Assembly (NCBI RefSeq): GCF_000430665.1
Contig: NZ_AUML01000001.1
Location: forward strand, 186,001 to 250,000
DNA length: 64,000 nucleotides
From: Aquimarina muelleri DSM 19832
GTDB taxonomy: Bacteria; Bacteroidota; Bacteroidia; Flavobacteriales; Flavobacteriaceae
Direction of reading: 5' to 3'
A program made the position numbers and the translations under genes. Position 1 is the stretch's first letter. Each line of letters opens with the position of its first letter. Shown one piece after another: positions 15,900 to 25,007 of the stretch. The notes under the pieces were generated by a model. That model was not told the origin of the DNA. It did not search any database and worked only from the letters and a program-made list of their open reading frames with translations.

Positions 15900-16853
15900 A
15901 TGAAAGTAACAGATCACATAAAAAATGCAAAAGGAAAAACTTTATTTTCTTTTGAGTTAATACCGCCACAAAAAGGAAGAAGTATACAAGAGTTATACAA
16001 TAATATAGATCCATTAATGGATTTTAAACCCCCTTTTATAGATGTAACTACTTCGAGAGAAGAGTTTATTTATATAGACAGAGAAGGTCTGTTGGATAAA
16101 AAATTAACAAGAATGAGACCCGGTACAGTTGGTATTTGTGCATCGATTACTCATAAATATAATGTAGATGCTATACCGCATGTTTTATGTGGAGGGTTTA
16201 CCAAAGAAGAAACAGAATACCTATTAGTAGATTGCCATTATCTGGGGATCGATAACGTAATGGCATTACGAGGAGATGCTATGAAGGAAGAAAAGTACTT
16301 TACTCCTGCAAAAGGAGGACATGCCTATGCTAATGAGTTGGTGAAACAAATCGTAAACATGAATAAAGGACAATTTCTGCATGAAGTTATAGAAACTGGA
16401 AATAAATCTGATTTTTGTGTAGGTGTGGCTGCGTATCCCGAAAAACATATGGAAGCCCCCTCTATGGATTCTGATATTAGAAGGTTAAAAGATAAAGTAG
16501 ATGCAGGAGCAGACTATGTAGTAACCCAAATGTTTTTTGATAATAAAAGATATTTTGATTTTGTAGAAAGAGCAAAAAAAGCAGGAGTTAATGTGCCTAT
16601 TATACCAGGGATAAAACCAGTAGCTGTAAAAAAGCACTTACAGTTATTACCACAAGTATTCAAATTAGATATGCCGGATGAGTTAGTTAGAGCAGTAGAA
16701 AAATGTAGCTCGAATAAAGAAGTTCGAGAGGTAGGGATAGAATTTGCTATACAACAATCTAAAGAGTTAATGGAGTATGGAGTGCCAGTATTACACTACT
16801 ATTCAATGGGTAAATCTGATAATATAAAAAAGATTGCAGAAGCTATTTTTTAA
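15900..16853 (+). CDS. metF: Methylenetetrahydrofolate reductase
   Basis: The 317-residue FAD enzyme reduces 5,10-methylenetetrahydrofolate to 5-methyltetrahydrofolate, the methyl donor for MetH. Family blocks are LFSFELIPPQKGRSIQELY, DVTTSREE, ALRGDA, VGVAAYPEKHMEAPS and GADYVVTQMFFDN. The length is near the roughly 300 residues of bacterial MetF. It follows the metH genes after a repeat-rich spacer of 614 bases, so it may need its own promoter, though none is obvious. Confidence 0.95.
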   Translation: MKVTDHIKNAKGKTLFSFELIPPQKGRSIQELYNNIDPLMDFKPPFIDVTTSREEFIYIDREGLLDKKLTRMRPGTVGICASITHKYNVDAIPHVLCGGFTKEETEYLLVDCHYLGIDNVMALRGDAMKEEKYFTPAKGGHAYANELVKQIVNMNKGQFLHEVIETGNKSDFCVGVAAYPEKHMEAPSMDSDIRRLKDKVDAGADYVVTQMFFDNKRYFDFVERAKKAGVNVPIIPGIKPVAVKKHLQLLPQVFKLDMPDELVRAVEKCSSNKEVREVGIEFAIQQSKELMEYGVPVLHYYSMGKSDNIKKIAEAIF

Positions 16854-16868
16854 AAATATCTTTAAGAC

Positions 16869-16900
16869 TTTGGAAACTATGAAGGGCTATCCTACTTTTG
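16869..16900 (+). promoter_or_regulatory. Promoter of the lipid A deacylase-like gene
   Basis: TTTG at 16869-16872 and TACTTTTG at 16893-16900, spaced by 20 bases, form a full Bacteroidota promoter. The start codon at 16905 follows after four bases, so the transcript would have almost no leader. Confidence 0.7.
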
Positions 16901-16904
16901 CCAA

Positions 16905-18002
16905 ATGATAAAAAAGATTTGTTTGATTTTTTGTATAGTTCATTTTAGCATCTATAGCCAGATGGATTCTAAAAAAAACTATACCTTGGATGTCAATAAT
17001 TTTTATGGCACCATATTAAATCACAACCCTGGTATCTCTCATTTAATAACAGGGCATCCATCTGGAATGTTATTATCTTTTCAGCGTAAAACATTTGGAG
17101 ACGAAAAATGGCAACGACTGTATAATTATCCGGATTATGGAGTTTCGTTTATATATCAAGACATGGATAATGAGTTTTTAGGAACACATTTAGGGCTGTT
17201 TGTTCATTATAACTTTTATTTTTTAAAACGATATGCGAATCTAAGAATAGGACAAGGAGTTGGATATAGTACAAATCCATACGATGAAGATGATAATTTT
17301 AGGAATATAGCACACGGCACCCATTTATCTAGTGCAACATATGCGCTGTTAAACCTTAGGAAAGAAAATATCTTTAAAAGATTTGGAGTACAAGCAGGAT
17401 TGGGAGTGGTTCATTATTCTAACGGAAACTCTAAAGCTCCGAATAAAAGTACAAATACCTTATTTATAAATGCGGGAATTACCTATAACCTAGAAGAGAG
17501 TAATCCAGAGTACATAGAAAAAGAAAAAGATGCGAATAAAGGAGCAGAGCCTATAGGGTATGGTTTTGTTTTTAGAAGTGGGGTTAATGAAAGTGATGTA
17601 GTAGGGTCAGGGCGATTTCCTTTTTATACTTTTGCTGCTTATGCAGATAAACGGTTAAATAAAAAAAGTGCATTACAGTTAGGTACAGAAGTGTTCTTTT
17701 CTAAAGCTTTAGCCAAATACATCGATTATAGAGCTGCTGGAGGATTCAATGATGGAACAACAGGAGAGGAAGATTCTAAAAGAGTCGGGATGTTTTTTGG
17801 GCATGAATTAAGAGTAAATAAAATTTCGGTAGTGACCCAATTAGGGTATTATGTATATTACCCATACGATTTTGAAGGACAAATGTATCTTAGGGCAGGA
17901 GTTCGATATCATTTCACTAAAAATATATTTGGTTCCTTAACTGTTAGATCCCATGCAGCAAAAGCAGAAGCAATGGAGTTTTCGATAGGATACAGATTAT
18001 AA
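16905..18002 (+). CDS. PagL-like lipid A deacylase / acyloxyacyl hydrolase family outer-membrane protein
   Basis: The 365-residue protein has a signal peptide (residues 1-19, ending IYSQ) and is rich in beta-strand-like segments, suggesting an outer-membrane barrel. The motif VVHYSNGNSK puts His170 and Ser172 in the arrangement of the PagL catalytic pair. PagL removes an acyl chain from lipid A. The chain is about twice the length of PagL of gamma-proteobacteria, with a second strand-rich half ending in the aromatic GYRL. The start lies only four bases after a promoter -7 element. Family call is fair; activity is not proved. Confidence 0.75.
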   Translation: MIKKICLIFCIVHFSIYSQMDSKKNYTLDVNNFYGTILNHNPGISHLITGHPSGMLLSFQRKTFGDEKWQRLYNYPDYGVSFIYQDMDNEFLGTHLGLFVHYNFYFLKRYANLRIGQGVGYSTNPYDEDDNFRNIAHGTHLSSATYALLNLRKENIFKRFGVQAGLGVVHYSNGNSKAPNKSTNTLFINAGITYNLEESNPEYIEKEKDANKGAEPIGYGFVFRSGVNESDVVGSGRFPFYTFAAYADKRLNKKSALQLGTEVFFSKALAKYIDYRAAGGFNDGTTGEEDSKRVGMFFGHELRVNKISVVTQLGYYVYYPYDFEGQMYLRAGVRYHFTKNIFGSLTVRSHAAKAEAMEFSIGYRL

Positions 18003-18014
18003 AAATATAACAAT

Positions 18015-18830
18015 ATGTATCTTAGTTTAAGAAAAGAAAATATAAAGACAATAGTATTAGACCCTTTTTTAAAATATACCGTGGTTAGAATTATATTAAT
18101 TTTAGGAGTATTGTTTTTGTTTAGTTGTGACTCTGAAAATGCTTCAGATTGCTTTCAAAGAACAGGTACTATAGTAAGAAAAGAGATTGTAGTTTCTGAT
18201 TTTAATCGAATTTTGGTAAACCCAAACATAGAGCTTGTTTTAAAAGAAGGAATAAGTACTTCGGTTATAATTGAAACAGGAGATAATCTTTTAAATGATG
18301 TTTCTGCAGCAGTACAAGGAGATCGCTTAACACTTAGTGATGCTAATAATTGTGGGTTTTTTAGAGGTTTTAACCAAACAAAGATTTTTGTTACCGCTCC
18401 TAATGTGACCGAAATACGAAGTAATACTCAGTTTGATATTTCTTCAGATGGAGTATTACAATACCCTTCATTGACATTGTTGTCTGAGGATTTTGGGGAA
18501 GACACCACAAATACAAATGGGACTTTTACTATGCAGGTAGACAATACCTCTGTCTCGATAGTAGGTAATAGTATAGCTTCTTTTTTTATAAAAGGAATTA
18601 CAGAAACTTTAAATGTTACTATGGCTTCTGGAACTGGAAGGTTTGAAGGAAGGGGTTTAGTAGCTAAAAATGTTTCGATTTTTCATAGAGGAACCAATAA
18701 AGTCATAGTACATCCACAAGAATCTATTACAGGAGAAATACGAAGTACAGGAGATGTGATTTCTGTTACCAAGCCTCCAGTTGTAACTGTAGAAGAGTTT
18801 TTTACAGGCAAGCTTATATTTCAATATTAA
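18015..18830 (+). CDS. DUF2807 (head GIN domain) lipoprotein
   Basis: The 271-residue protein has an uncleaved-looking N-terminal extension of about 25 residues, then a hydrophobic segment ending at the lipobox FLFSCDS (Cys about residue 38). The remainder resembles the putative auto-transporter adhesin head GIN domain (DUF2807), with VVSDFNRILVNPNIELVLKEG and repeated turns of a beta-solenoid. It begins 12 bases after the deacylase-like gene and probably shares its transcript. It is presumably located at the outer membrane or surface; function is unknown. Confidence 0.75.
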   Translation: MYLSLRKENIKTIVLDPFLKYTVVRIILILGVLFLFSCDSENASDCFQRTGTIVRKEIVVSDFNRILVNPNIELVLKEGISTSVIIETGDNLLNDVSAAVQGDRLTLSDANNCGFFRGFNQTKIFVTAPNVTEIRSNTQFDISSDGVLQYPSLTLLSEDFGEDTTNTNGTFTMQVDNTSVSIVGNSIASFFIKGITETLNVTMASGTGRFEGRGLVAKNVSIFHRGTNKVIVHPQESITGEIRSTGDVISVTKPPVVTVEEFFTGKLIFQY

Positions 18831-18853
18831 ATAAGTAATAAAACTTAAATAAT

Positions 18854-19756
18854 TTAGGTGTTTTTATTAGTTAATTCTCTAAATAAACTTTCCAGATTTT
18901 TATTTTTTCTGGCTAGTTGTAAAATCTTTAACTTATTGTCATGAGCAAAATCAAATACTACACTACGCATATCTTTTGTAGTGTCAAAAATAATTAGGTA
19001 ACAAAACCCATGTGTATTTTGTACTTCTTTAACATTAGGTAAACCTAATAAAAAAGCTTCTTCAATTCGGTAGTCAAATTCTACCTCTATAATCTGTTCC
19101 TTTTTATCTGCTATTTCATTAAGATGTTTATCGGCAACAATTTCTCCCTCATTAATGATAATGACACGGTCACACATTGCTTCTACCTCTTGCATAATAT
19201 GAGTGGATAAGAATACTGTTTTTTCTTTACCAATAGATTTAATAAGCTCTCTGATTTCTATCAATTGGTTCGGATCTAAACCAGTTGTTGGTTCATCCAG
19301 AATTAAAACCTTTGGGTCGTGGAGTAATGCACAAGCCAGACCTACTCTTTGTCGGTATCCTTTAGAGAGTTGATTAATTTTTTTATTAGCCTCAGGAGTT
19401 AAGCCTGTTAATGTAATAACTTCTTCAATTCGTGATTTTGAAATTTTGTATATGCGAGCATTAAACTCAAGATATTCTCGAACATACATCTCAAGATATA
19501 AAGGGTTATGTTCTGGTAGATAACCAATGCTTTTTTTTACATCAATGGATTTAGATTGTGTGTCAAAACCGTTTACTATAGCTGTTCCTTCAGTAGGGTC
19601 AAGATAGGTAGTTAAGATCTTCATCATAGTTGATTTTCCTGCGCCATTTGGACCTAAGAAGCCTACAATTTCTCCTTGTTTTATTTCAAAAGAAATAGAA
19701 TTAAGTGCTTTTTGAGTATTATAAAATTTAGAAATATTAGATACTACTATGGACAT
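18854..19756 (-). CDS. gldA: Gliding motility ABC transporter ATP-binding protein GldA
   Basis: The 300-residue ATPase has Walker A GPNGAGKST, signature LSKGYRQRVGLA and Walker B VLILDEPTTGLDP, then the H-loop STHIMQEVE. The length and C-terminal extension agree with GldA, which forms an ABC transporter with GldF and GldG and supports gliding in Flavobacterium johnsoniae. Those partners are not in this window; gldB and gldC are about 25 kb away. A general ABC-2 type ATPase is the alternative. It is transcribed toward the DUF2807 gene. Confidence 0.85.
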   Translation of the reverse strand: MSIVVSNISKFYNTQKALNSISFEIKQGEIVGFLGPNGAGKSTMMKILTTYLDPTEGTAIVNGFDTQSKSIDVKKSIGYLPEHNPLYLEMYVREYLEFNARIYKISKSRIEEVITLTGLTPEANKKINQLSKGYRQRVGLACALLHDPKVLILDEPTTGLDPNQLIEIRELIKSIGKEKTVFLSTHIMQEVEAMCDRVIIINEGEIVADKHLNEIADKKEQIIEVEFDYRIEEAFLLGLPNVKEVQNTHGFCYLIIFDTTKDMRSVVFDFAHDNKLKILQLARKNKNLESLFRELTNKNT

Positions 19757-20069
19757 ATAAAATGCATATAAATAGGGTTATCTTCAAAAATACATATTTC
19801 ACATCTGTATTTTATAATAAAAATAGAAAAAAAGACCTTAACACTAAAATAATATTAAGATAAAGAAGTATGAGGTTTTGTGAACTATTTTTATAAGTAT
19901 AAGAGTACTAGATATGTTGAGATATAAAATACATTGCCTGCTTCAAAAATTAACTTGTAGGGTTCAACAAATCCTTTTTTTAATAATATCACTATTTCTC
20001 AAAAAAGGATTGTTTAAACACTAGTTAGATGTCGAGATTCTATTATGTTTCCTATATTTTTTGTAGGAA
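19757..20069. other. Divergent spacer between gldA and the glycosidase gene, with an inverted repeat
   Basis: No gene is seen. AATCCTTTTTT (19970-19980) and AAAAAAGGATT (20001-20011) are perfect 11-base inverted arms with a 20-base gap, placed about 60 bases before the glycosidase start. It could be an operator or leader hairpin. No canonical promoter was found. Confidence 0.45.
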
Positions 20070-21374
20070 ATGAATAAAAATAAAAACTTCAAGTGGGGAG
20101 TTACAATTTCTGCCGCTCAAACCGAAGGGGCTTATGATAAAGATGGAAAAGGTTTTTCTATTTGGGATACATTTACGCAGAAACGTTATAAAATAAAAGA
20201 TAGATCAAATGCTAGGATTGCTACAGATTTTTATCATAAATATAAAGAGGATATTGACTGTGCTGTAGATATTGGGTTGCAAATATTTCGTTTTTCTATT
20301 TCTTGGGCAAGAATATTGCCAGAAGGTTTCGGTAAGATAAACTCAAAAGGGATTGAATTTTATAATAAAGTGATTGATTATTGTTTAGAAGTAGGTATAG
20401 AACCTTGGATTACTACATACCACTGGGATTTACCACAAAAACTACAAGATAAAGGAGGTTGGTGTAATAGAGATGTTGTAGACTGGTATGCAACTTATGT
20501 AGCTATACTAAGAGATAATTATGCCGATAGAGTAAAATACTGGATATTAATAAATGAAGGAATTGTGTGTATGGGGGCGGGGTATTTTTTAGGAGTACAT
20601 GCTCCTGGTAAAAGAGGGATTGATAACTTTCTATCAAGTGTACATCATATTTTGTTAGCGCAAGCGGAAGGTTTTAGAGTATTAAAAGAAAAAGAAGGAC
20701 TTCAAGTAGGAACAGCGTTAAGTTGTACTAAAATTGAAGCTTATAGAAACACAAATGCAGATCAAAAGGCCGTAAATAGAATAGATGCATTAATGAACCG
20801 TTTATTTATAGAACCTCATTTAGGTATGGGATACCCCCATGAAGATTTGCCTATTTTAAAACGAATTCCAAAATACTATAAAGAAGAGGATTTAGAAACA
20901 TTAAAAGTTGATTTTGATTTTTTAGGAATACAGACATATACAAGACAAATCGTTAAATCGGCATGGTATGTTCCTTATTTAGGAGTAATGCAAGTAAAGC
21001 CTAAAAAAAGAAATGTAGAAACCTCTATAATGGGTTGGGAGACTTACCCTGAGGGAACACAGTATTTTTTAGAAAGATTCTCTACATATAATCCTGAAAA
21101 ACCATTGTGGCTATCAGAGTGCGGGATTGCTCTATCAGATAAGGAAGATGATCAGAAAAGAATTGATTATTATAAAAAAGTGATTGATTTAACCAAATCG
21201 GTAATGGATAAAGGAATTAACGTAAAAGGGATTTTGCTATGGACCTTAGTCGATAATTTTGAGTGGGCAGAAGGCTATATACCTAAATTTGGAATAATTA
21301 GTTTGAACAGAAACACCTTACAACGACAAATGAAAAAATCTGCAATTTGGTTAAAAAAGTATATAAAAGAGTGA
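20070..21374 (+). CDS. Glycoside hydrolase family 1 (beta-glucosidase-like)
   Basis: The 434-residue enzyme begins FKWGVTISAAQTEGAYDKDG, the typical GH1 N-terminal block, and has FRFSISWARILPEG and TTYHWDLPQ. The acid/base glutamate is E163 in ILINEG, where most members have NEP. The nucleophile is E350 in WLSECG, where most have ENG. Both catalytic residues remain, while their neighbours differ. There is no signal peptide, so it acts in the cytoplasm on short beta-glycosides. It stands alone without a transporter or SusCD pair. Activity is likely; the substrate cannot be named. Confidence 0.9.
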   Translation: MNKNKNFKWGVTISAAQTEGAYDKDGKGFSIWDTFTQKRYKIKDRSNARIATDFYHKYKEDIDCAVDIGLQIFRFSISWARILPEGFGKINSKGIEFYNKVIDYCLEVGIEPWITTYHWDLPQKLQDKGGWCNRDVVDWYATYVAILRDNYADRVKYWILINEGIVCMGAGYFLGVHAPGKRGIDNFLSSVHHILLAQAEGFRVLKEKEGLQVGTALSCTKIEAYRNTNADQKAVNRIDALMNRLFIEPHLGMGYPHEDLPILKRIPKYYKEEDLETLKVDFDFLGIQTYTRQIVKSAWYVPYLGVMQVKPKKRNVETSIMGWETYPEGTQYFLERFSTYNPEKPLWLSECGIALSDKEDDQKRIDYYKKVIDLTKSVMDKGINVKGILLWTLVDNFEWAEGYIPKFGIISLNRNTLQRQMKKSAIWLKKYIKE

Positions 21375-21516
21375 TAATGATGAATATTAGACACATATAA
21401 AATGGTTGTTTTTATTGTGACCATATAAATCATTTTAAGTTTATAGTTTGCAGATGTTTAAGTTTGGTATAAATTTTTATTTCTTGAAGCGGTAGCGATC
21501 TTGAGTCTAATAAAAA

Positions 21517-21978
21517 TTATATATAAAATTCAGAAGTGTGTTTTATCTCTTTTAGAACAAACGTACTGTTTAAGACCCCAATGTTTTCAATTTTTGAAAG
21601 TTTTGTTTTTACAAAATCATGATACTCTTCGAGACTTTTAGTATGTATTTTTAGAATAAAATCAACCTGACCAGCCATATGATAGCACTCCTGTACTTCT
21701 TGCAGGTTTTGTATTTGTTCTTCGAATTTTTCTATAAAAGCTTCATTATGATATCGCATAGAAACCTGACAAATAGTAGTCATGGAGCGATCGATTAACT
21801 TTTTATCTAATATAGCAACATACTTTTTGATAAATCCGTGTTTTTCTAATCTTCGTATTCGTTCGTAAACCGGAGAAGTAGTTAGATTAAGGATATTAGC
21901 AATTTCTTTAGCTGTTTTTTTAGAATCTTCCTGTAAAATTCTAAGTATAGTAAGATCTGTAGGGTCTAATTCTTCCAT
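21517..21978 (-). CDS. Lrp/AsnC family transcriptional regulator
   Basis: The 153-residue protein has an N-terminal winged helix (DPTDLTILRILQEDSKKTAKEI, then SPVYERIRRLEKHGFIKKYVA) and a C-terminal RAM ligand-binding domain (MAGQVDFILKIHTKSLEEYHDF). It is divergent from the threonine dehydrogenase gene across 260 bases. By analogy with Lrp control of tdh-kbl in E. coli, it may regulate the neighbouring threonine-to-glycine pathway, though this is inferred from position alone. Confidence 0.92.
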   Translation of the reverse strand: MEELDPTDLTILRILQEDSKKTAKEIANILNLTTSPVYERIRRLEKHGFIKKYVAILDKKLIDRSMTTICQVSMRYHNEAFIEKFEEQIQNLQEVQECYHMAGQVDFILKIHTKSLEEYHDFVKTKLSKIENIGVLNSTFVLKEIKHTSEFYI

Positions 21979-22238
21979 TTTATTTCAAAAAAATTACTTT
22001 AAAAACATAGTTAAAACCTAATTGAAAGTAAATGTAGCGGATAATATTTAAAAAATAAGCGATTATTACTTAATTTTTAGAGATATATAACTGGAAAATC
22101 CTTATTTATTACTTTAGCAAGGGAATAATACTTTGTATTGTCATAATTTTAAAGCAAGAATATATTTTAAAGATGGGCTTTTAAATATTTTTATGGTTTT
22201 AATTTTTTGACTTTAATTAATTAAAAGTTTTTGGAAAT

Positions 22239-23213
22239 ATGAAAACGGTAGTTTTAGTAATAGGAGCAAATGGTCAGTTAGGATCCGTTTTAACAGAATC
22301 TCTTAAAGAAAAATTTGGGAGTCTTAATGTAATAGCTTCTGATTTAAAGTCTAGAGAAGATTATATTGGTAATTTTGAAATAATAGATGCCACCAATATA
22401 GAAAGAATTGAAGAAGTAGTTATTCAATATAAAGTTACTCAGATATATCATCTGGCAGCAATTCTTTCTGCCAAAGGAGAAGAAACACCTTTGCAAACCT
22501 GGAACATTAATATGCAAACATTATTTAATGTATTAGAGATTTCTAGAAAAAATAATATTGAAAAAGTATTTTTTCCTAGTTCTATTGCAGTTTTTGGAGA
22601 AGGCGCTCCTTTAGATAATACTCCTAATAATGCTTATTTGGACCCAGCTACAGTATATGGTATTAGTAAGGCAGCAGGAGAGAACTGGGCACAATATTAT
22701 TTTATGCGATATGGATTAGATGTTAGATCTATTAGATATCCTGGAGTGATAGGATACCAATCGTTGCCAGGAGGAGGAACTACAGATTATGCAGTAGATA
22801 TTTATCATAAGGTAGTACTAAACGAAAAATTTAGTTGCTTTTTAAAAGAAGATGCAACACTACCTATGATCTTTATGGAAGATGCAATACGTGCAACTTT
22901 AGAATTGATGGATGCGCCAAAAGAAGATATTAAACTAAGAACTTCTTATAATATTTCAGGAATTAGTTTTTCTCCAGCAGAAGTAGTAGCAGAAATTCGT
23001 AAATTATACCCTGATTTTAAAGTTACTTATGCTCCTGATTTTAGACAAGAAATTGCATCTCGATGGCCAAACTCTATAGATGATTCTGCGGCAAGTAAAG
23101 ATTGGGGATGGAAACCTAAATTTGATCTAGAATCAATTACAGAAACTATGATCCAGAAACTAAAAGAAAAATATAAAACAGGATCTAAGAATCAAGAAAA
23201 TTTAGCATATTGA
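22239..23213 (+). CDS. L-threonine 3-dehydrogenase, short-chain dehydrogenase/epimerase type
   Basis: The 324-residue protein is an extended SDR with the NAD-binding motif VIGANGQLGSVL and the catalytic YGISK (Tyr-x3-Lys). GYQSLPGGGTTDYAVDIYH and the adjacent kbl gene point to the SDR-type threonine dehydrogenase described from Flavobacterium frigidimaris, not the zinc-dependent Tdh of E. coli. It oxidises threonine to 2-amino-3-oxobutyrate, which Kbl cleaves. A NAD-dependent sugar epimerase is the alternative but fits the context less well. kbl starts 52 bases downstream. Confidence 0.88.
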   Translation: MKTVVLVIGANGQLGSVLTESLKEKFGSLNVIASDLKSREDYIGNFEIIDATNIERIEEVVIQYKVTQIYHLAAILSAKGEETPLQTWNINMQTLFNVLEISRKNNIEKVFFPSSIAVFGEGAPLDNTPNNAYLDPATVYGISKAAGENWAQYYFMRYGLDVRSIRYPGVIGYQSLPGGGTTDYAVDIYHKVVLNEKFSCFLKEDATLPMIFMEDAIRATLELMDAPKEDIKLRTSYNISGISFSPAEVVAEIRKLYPDFKVTYAPDFRQEIASRWPNSIDDSAASKDWGWKPKFDLESITETMIQKLKEKYKTGSKNQENLAY

Positions 23214-23265
23214 TTTAATATATTTTTTACAACAATACATAAATAATTAAAATAGTTAAGAAATT

Positions 23266-24453
23266 ATGTTCTCAAATATAAAAGACGATTTACAAAAAGA
23301 ACTAGACGAAATTAAATCTGCTGGTTTATATAAAACAGAAAGAATAATTACAACTCCACAAGGAGCAAAGATTGATACCACAAATACAAAAGATGTTTTA
23401 AATTTTTGCGCAAATAATTATTTAGGATTGTCTTCGCATCCAGAGGTTATCGAGGCAGGTAAGAATGCTATAGATTCTCATGGATATGGTTTGTCATCAG
23501 TTCGATTCATTTGTGGTACTCAAGATATTCATAAAGAGTTAGAGAGTAAAACAGCTGAGTTTTTAGGAATGGAAGACTGTATTTTATATGCAGCAGCCTT
23601 TGATGCTAATGGAGGAGTGTTTGAACCTATTTTAGGAGCAGAAGATGCTATTATCTCTGATGCATTAAACCACGCTTCGATTATTGATGGGGTTAGATTA
23701 TGTAAAGCAAAACGCTTTAGATACGAACATAATAATATGGAGGATCTCGAAAAGCAGTTAAAAGCGGCAGAAGGATCAAGACGAGTACTTGTGGTAACAG
23801 ATGGTTCTTTTTCTATGGATGGCACCATTGCACAATTAGACAAAATCTGTGATCTGGTAGAAAAGTATGGAGCAATGATTATGATAGATGAGTGCCATTC
23901 TACTGGTTTTTTAGGAAAAACAGGTCGAGGTACACATGAGTATCGAGATGTAATGGGGCGTATAGATATTATTACAGGTACCTACGGTAAAGCGCTAGGA
24001 GGAGCATCTGGAGGATTTACGGCTGCAAGAAAAGAAATTGTAGAAATGTTAAGACAGCGTTCCAGACCTTATTTGTTCTCTAATACAGTTGCTCCTTCTA
24101 TAGTAGGAGCGTCCATTAAGGTATTAGATATACTATCGTCATCAACTACGTTACGAGATAAATTAGAAGAAAATACAAAATATTTTAGGTCAGAAATGAC
24201 TGCTGCAGGATTTGATATCATACCAGGGGATCACCCAATAGTTCCGGTAATGCTTTATGATGCAAAACTTGCACAAGAGTTTGCTGCAAAACTATTAGAA
24301 GAAGGGATTTATGTAATAGGCTTTTTCTATCCAGTAGTTCCACAAGGAAAAGCAAGAATTAGAGTTCAGCTGTCCGCAGGACATGAACGTATTCATTTAG
24401 AAAAAGCAGTGAAAGTCTTTACTAAAGTAGGTAAAGAGCTAAATGTAATATAA
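23266..24453 (+). CDS. kbl: Glycine C-acetyltransferase (2-amino-3-ketobutyrate CoA ligase)
   Basis: The 395-residue PLP enzyme cleaves 2-amino-3-oxobutyrate with CoA into glycine and acetyl-CoA. Family blocks are [30 protein letters not shown], the PLP-lysine region [14 protein letters not shown], and [14 protein letters not shown]. The length is close to E. coli Kbl (398). Related enzymes (BioF, HemA, SPT) share the fold, but the upstream threonine dehydrogenase favours Kbl. A strong terminator follows. Confidence 0.93.
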   Translation: MFSNIKDDLQKELDEIKSAGLYKTERIITTPQGAKIDTTNTKDVLNFCANNYLGLSSHPEVIEAGKNAIDSHGYGLSSVRFICGTQDIHKELESKTAEFLGMEDCILYAAAFDANGGVFEPILGAEDAIISDALNHASIIDGVRLCKAKRFRYEHNNMEDLEKQLKAAEGSRRVLVVTDGSFSMDGTIAQLDKICDLVEKYGAMIMIDECHSTGFLGKTGRGTHEYRDVMGRIDIITGTYGKALGGASGGFTAARKEIVEMLRQRSRPYLFSNTVAPSIVGASIKVLDILSSSTTLRDKLEENTKYFRSEMTAAGFDIIPGDHPIVPVMLYDAKLAQEFAAKLLEEGIYVIGFFYPVVPQGKARIRVQLSAGHERIHLEKAVKVFTKVGKELNVI

Positions 24454-24487
24454 TCTCATATAGCTTTAAAAAAGCAGAAATTATATA

Positions 24488-24533
24488 AAACAAACTACCC
24501 TGTTCATATAATAATGAACAGGGTAGTTTGTTT
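24488..24533. terminator. Strong hairpin terminator after kbl
   Basis: AAACAAACTACCCTGTTCAT (24488-24507) and ATGAACAGGGTAGTTTGTTT (24514-24533) are perfect 20-base arms with a 6-base loop. The A- and T-rich ends of the stem serve as U-tracts in both orientations. Confidence 0.88.
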
Positions 24534-24758
24534 AAAAAGTATCTAAAATGTTCTTTTTAAGAATTAATTAGTTGAATAGGTTGCTGTTTTTTTTGTAAAG
24601 GTCTGATTTAGTAGTGTTCACGAACGTTTGTTAGCAGTTTAAAATGTAGAAGATTCTCAATATACTTATATTTTTGTTTAAAATATTTCACAAAAACGAT
24701 GCTAAATATTTAGATTTGATGATAATTCAAGTGAATGGATTAAAAAAATAAAAAATAT

Positions 24759-24788
24759 TTTGATTCGTAATAGTTTTAGCTACTTTAG
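24759..24788 (+). promoter_or_regulatory. Candidate promoter of the pheA leader
   Basis: TTTG at 24759-24762 and TACTTTAG at 24781-24788 (one mismatch to TAnnTTTG) are spaced by 18 bases. The leader-peptide ATG at 24810 follows. The same string TACTTTAGCAA occurs at 22110 before the threonine dehydrogenase gene. Confidence 0.5.
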
Positions 24789-24809
24789 CAATGTAATAAT
24801 GATACAATA

Positions 24810-24887
24810 ATGAGCAATTTATTTACTTGGAACCGATTTTATTTTTTCTTCTTTTATTTTAAAAGCAAGATCGGGATCACTATGTAA
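24810..24887 (+). CDS. Aromatic-rich leader peptide of the pheA attenuator (25 residues)
   Basis: The ATG at 24810 opens a 25-codon frame ending at TAA 24885-24887. Ten residues are aromatic: seven Phe, two Tyr and one Trp, with the dense run RFYFFFFYF at residues 9-17 (24834-24860). The frame ends just past TCGGGAT (24871-24877), which can pair with the 5' arm of the terminator downstream. Ribosome stalling at the Phe/Tyr codons would expose that segment. Such a leader upstream of a prephenate dehydratase gene is what transcription attenuation predicts. It is too short for standard gene callers. Confidence 0.88.
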   Translation: MSNLFTWNRFYFFFFYFKSKIGITM

Positions 24888-24945
24888 ATAGATAAACAAA
24901 AATTTATATAACTAAAATCCCGACAAAAAATCGGGATTTTTTTTT
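24871..24945 (+). promoter_or_regulatory. pheA attenuator: antiterminator/terminator switch
   Basis: The terminator is AAAATCCCGA (24914-24923), a 7-base loop, TCGGGATTTT (24931-24940) and T residues to 24945. An upstream copy of TCGGGAT (24871-24877), inside the leader ORF, can pair with ATCCCGA (24917-24923) instead. The two folds share the same strand and exclude each other. Starved ribosomes stall upstream, leaving 24871-24877 free to form the antiterminator. Ribosomes that reach the stop codon at 24885 cover it and let the terminator form. Confidence 0.87.
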
Positions 24946-25007
24946 GGAATAGATTCATTAATAATATCTGAATGTTTAAAATTATTGAAAAATAATAAAA
25001 TAAATAA

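Noticed and set aside
15900-16853. A second SAM riboswitch before metF
   Set aside because: No GGTGGAGGGA or GCAACC core is found upstream of metF.
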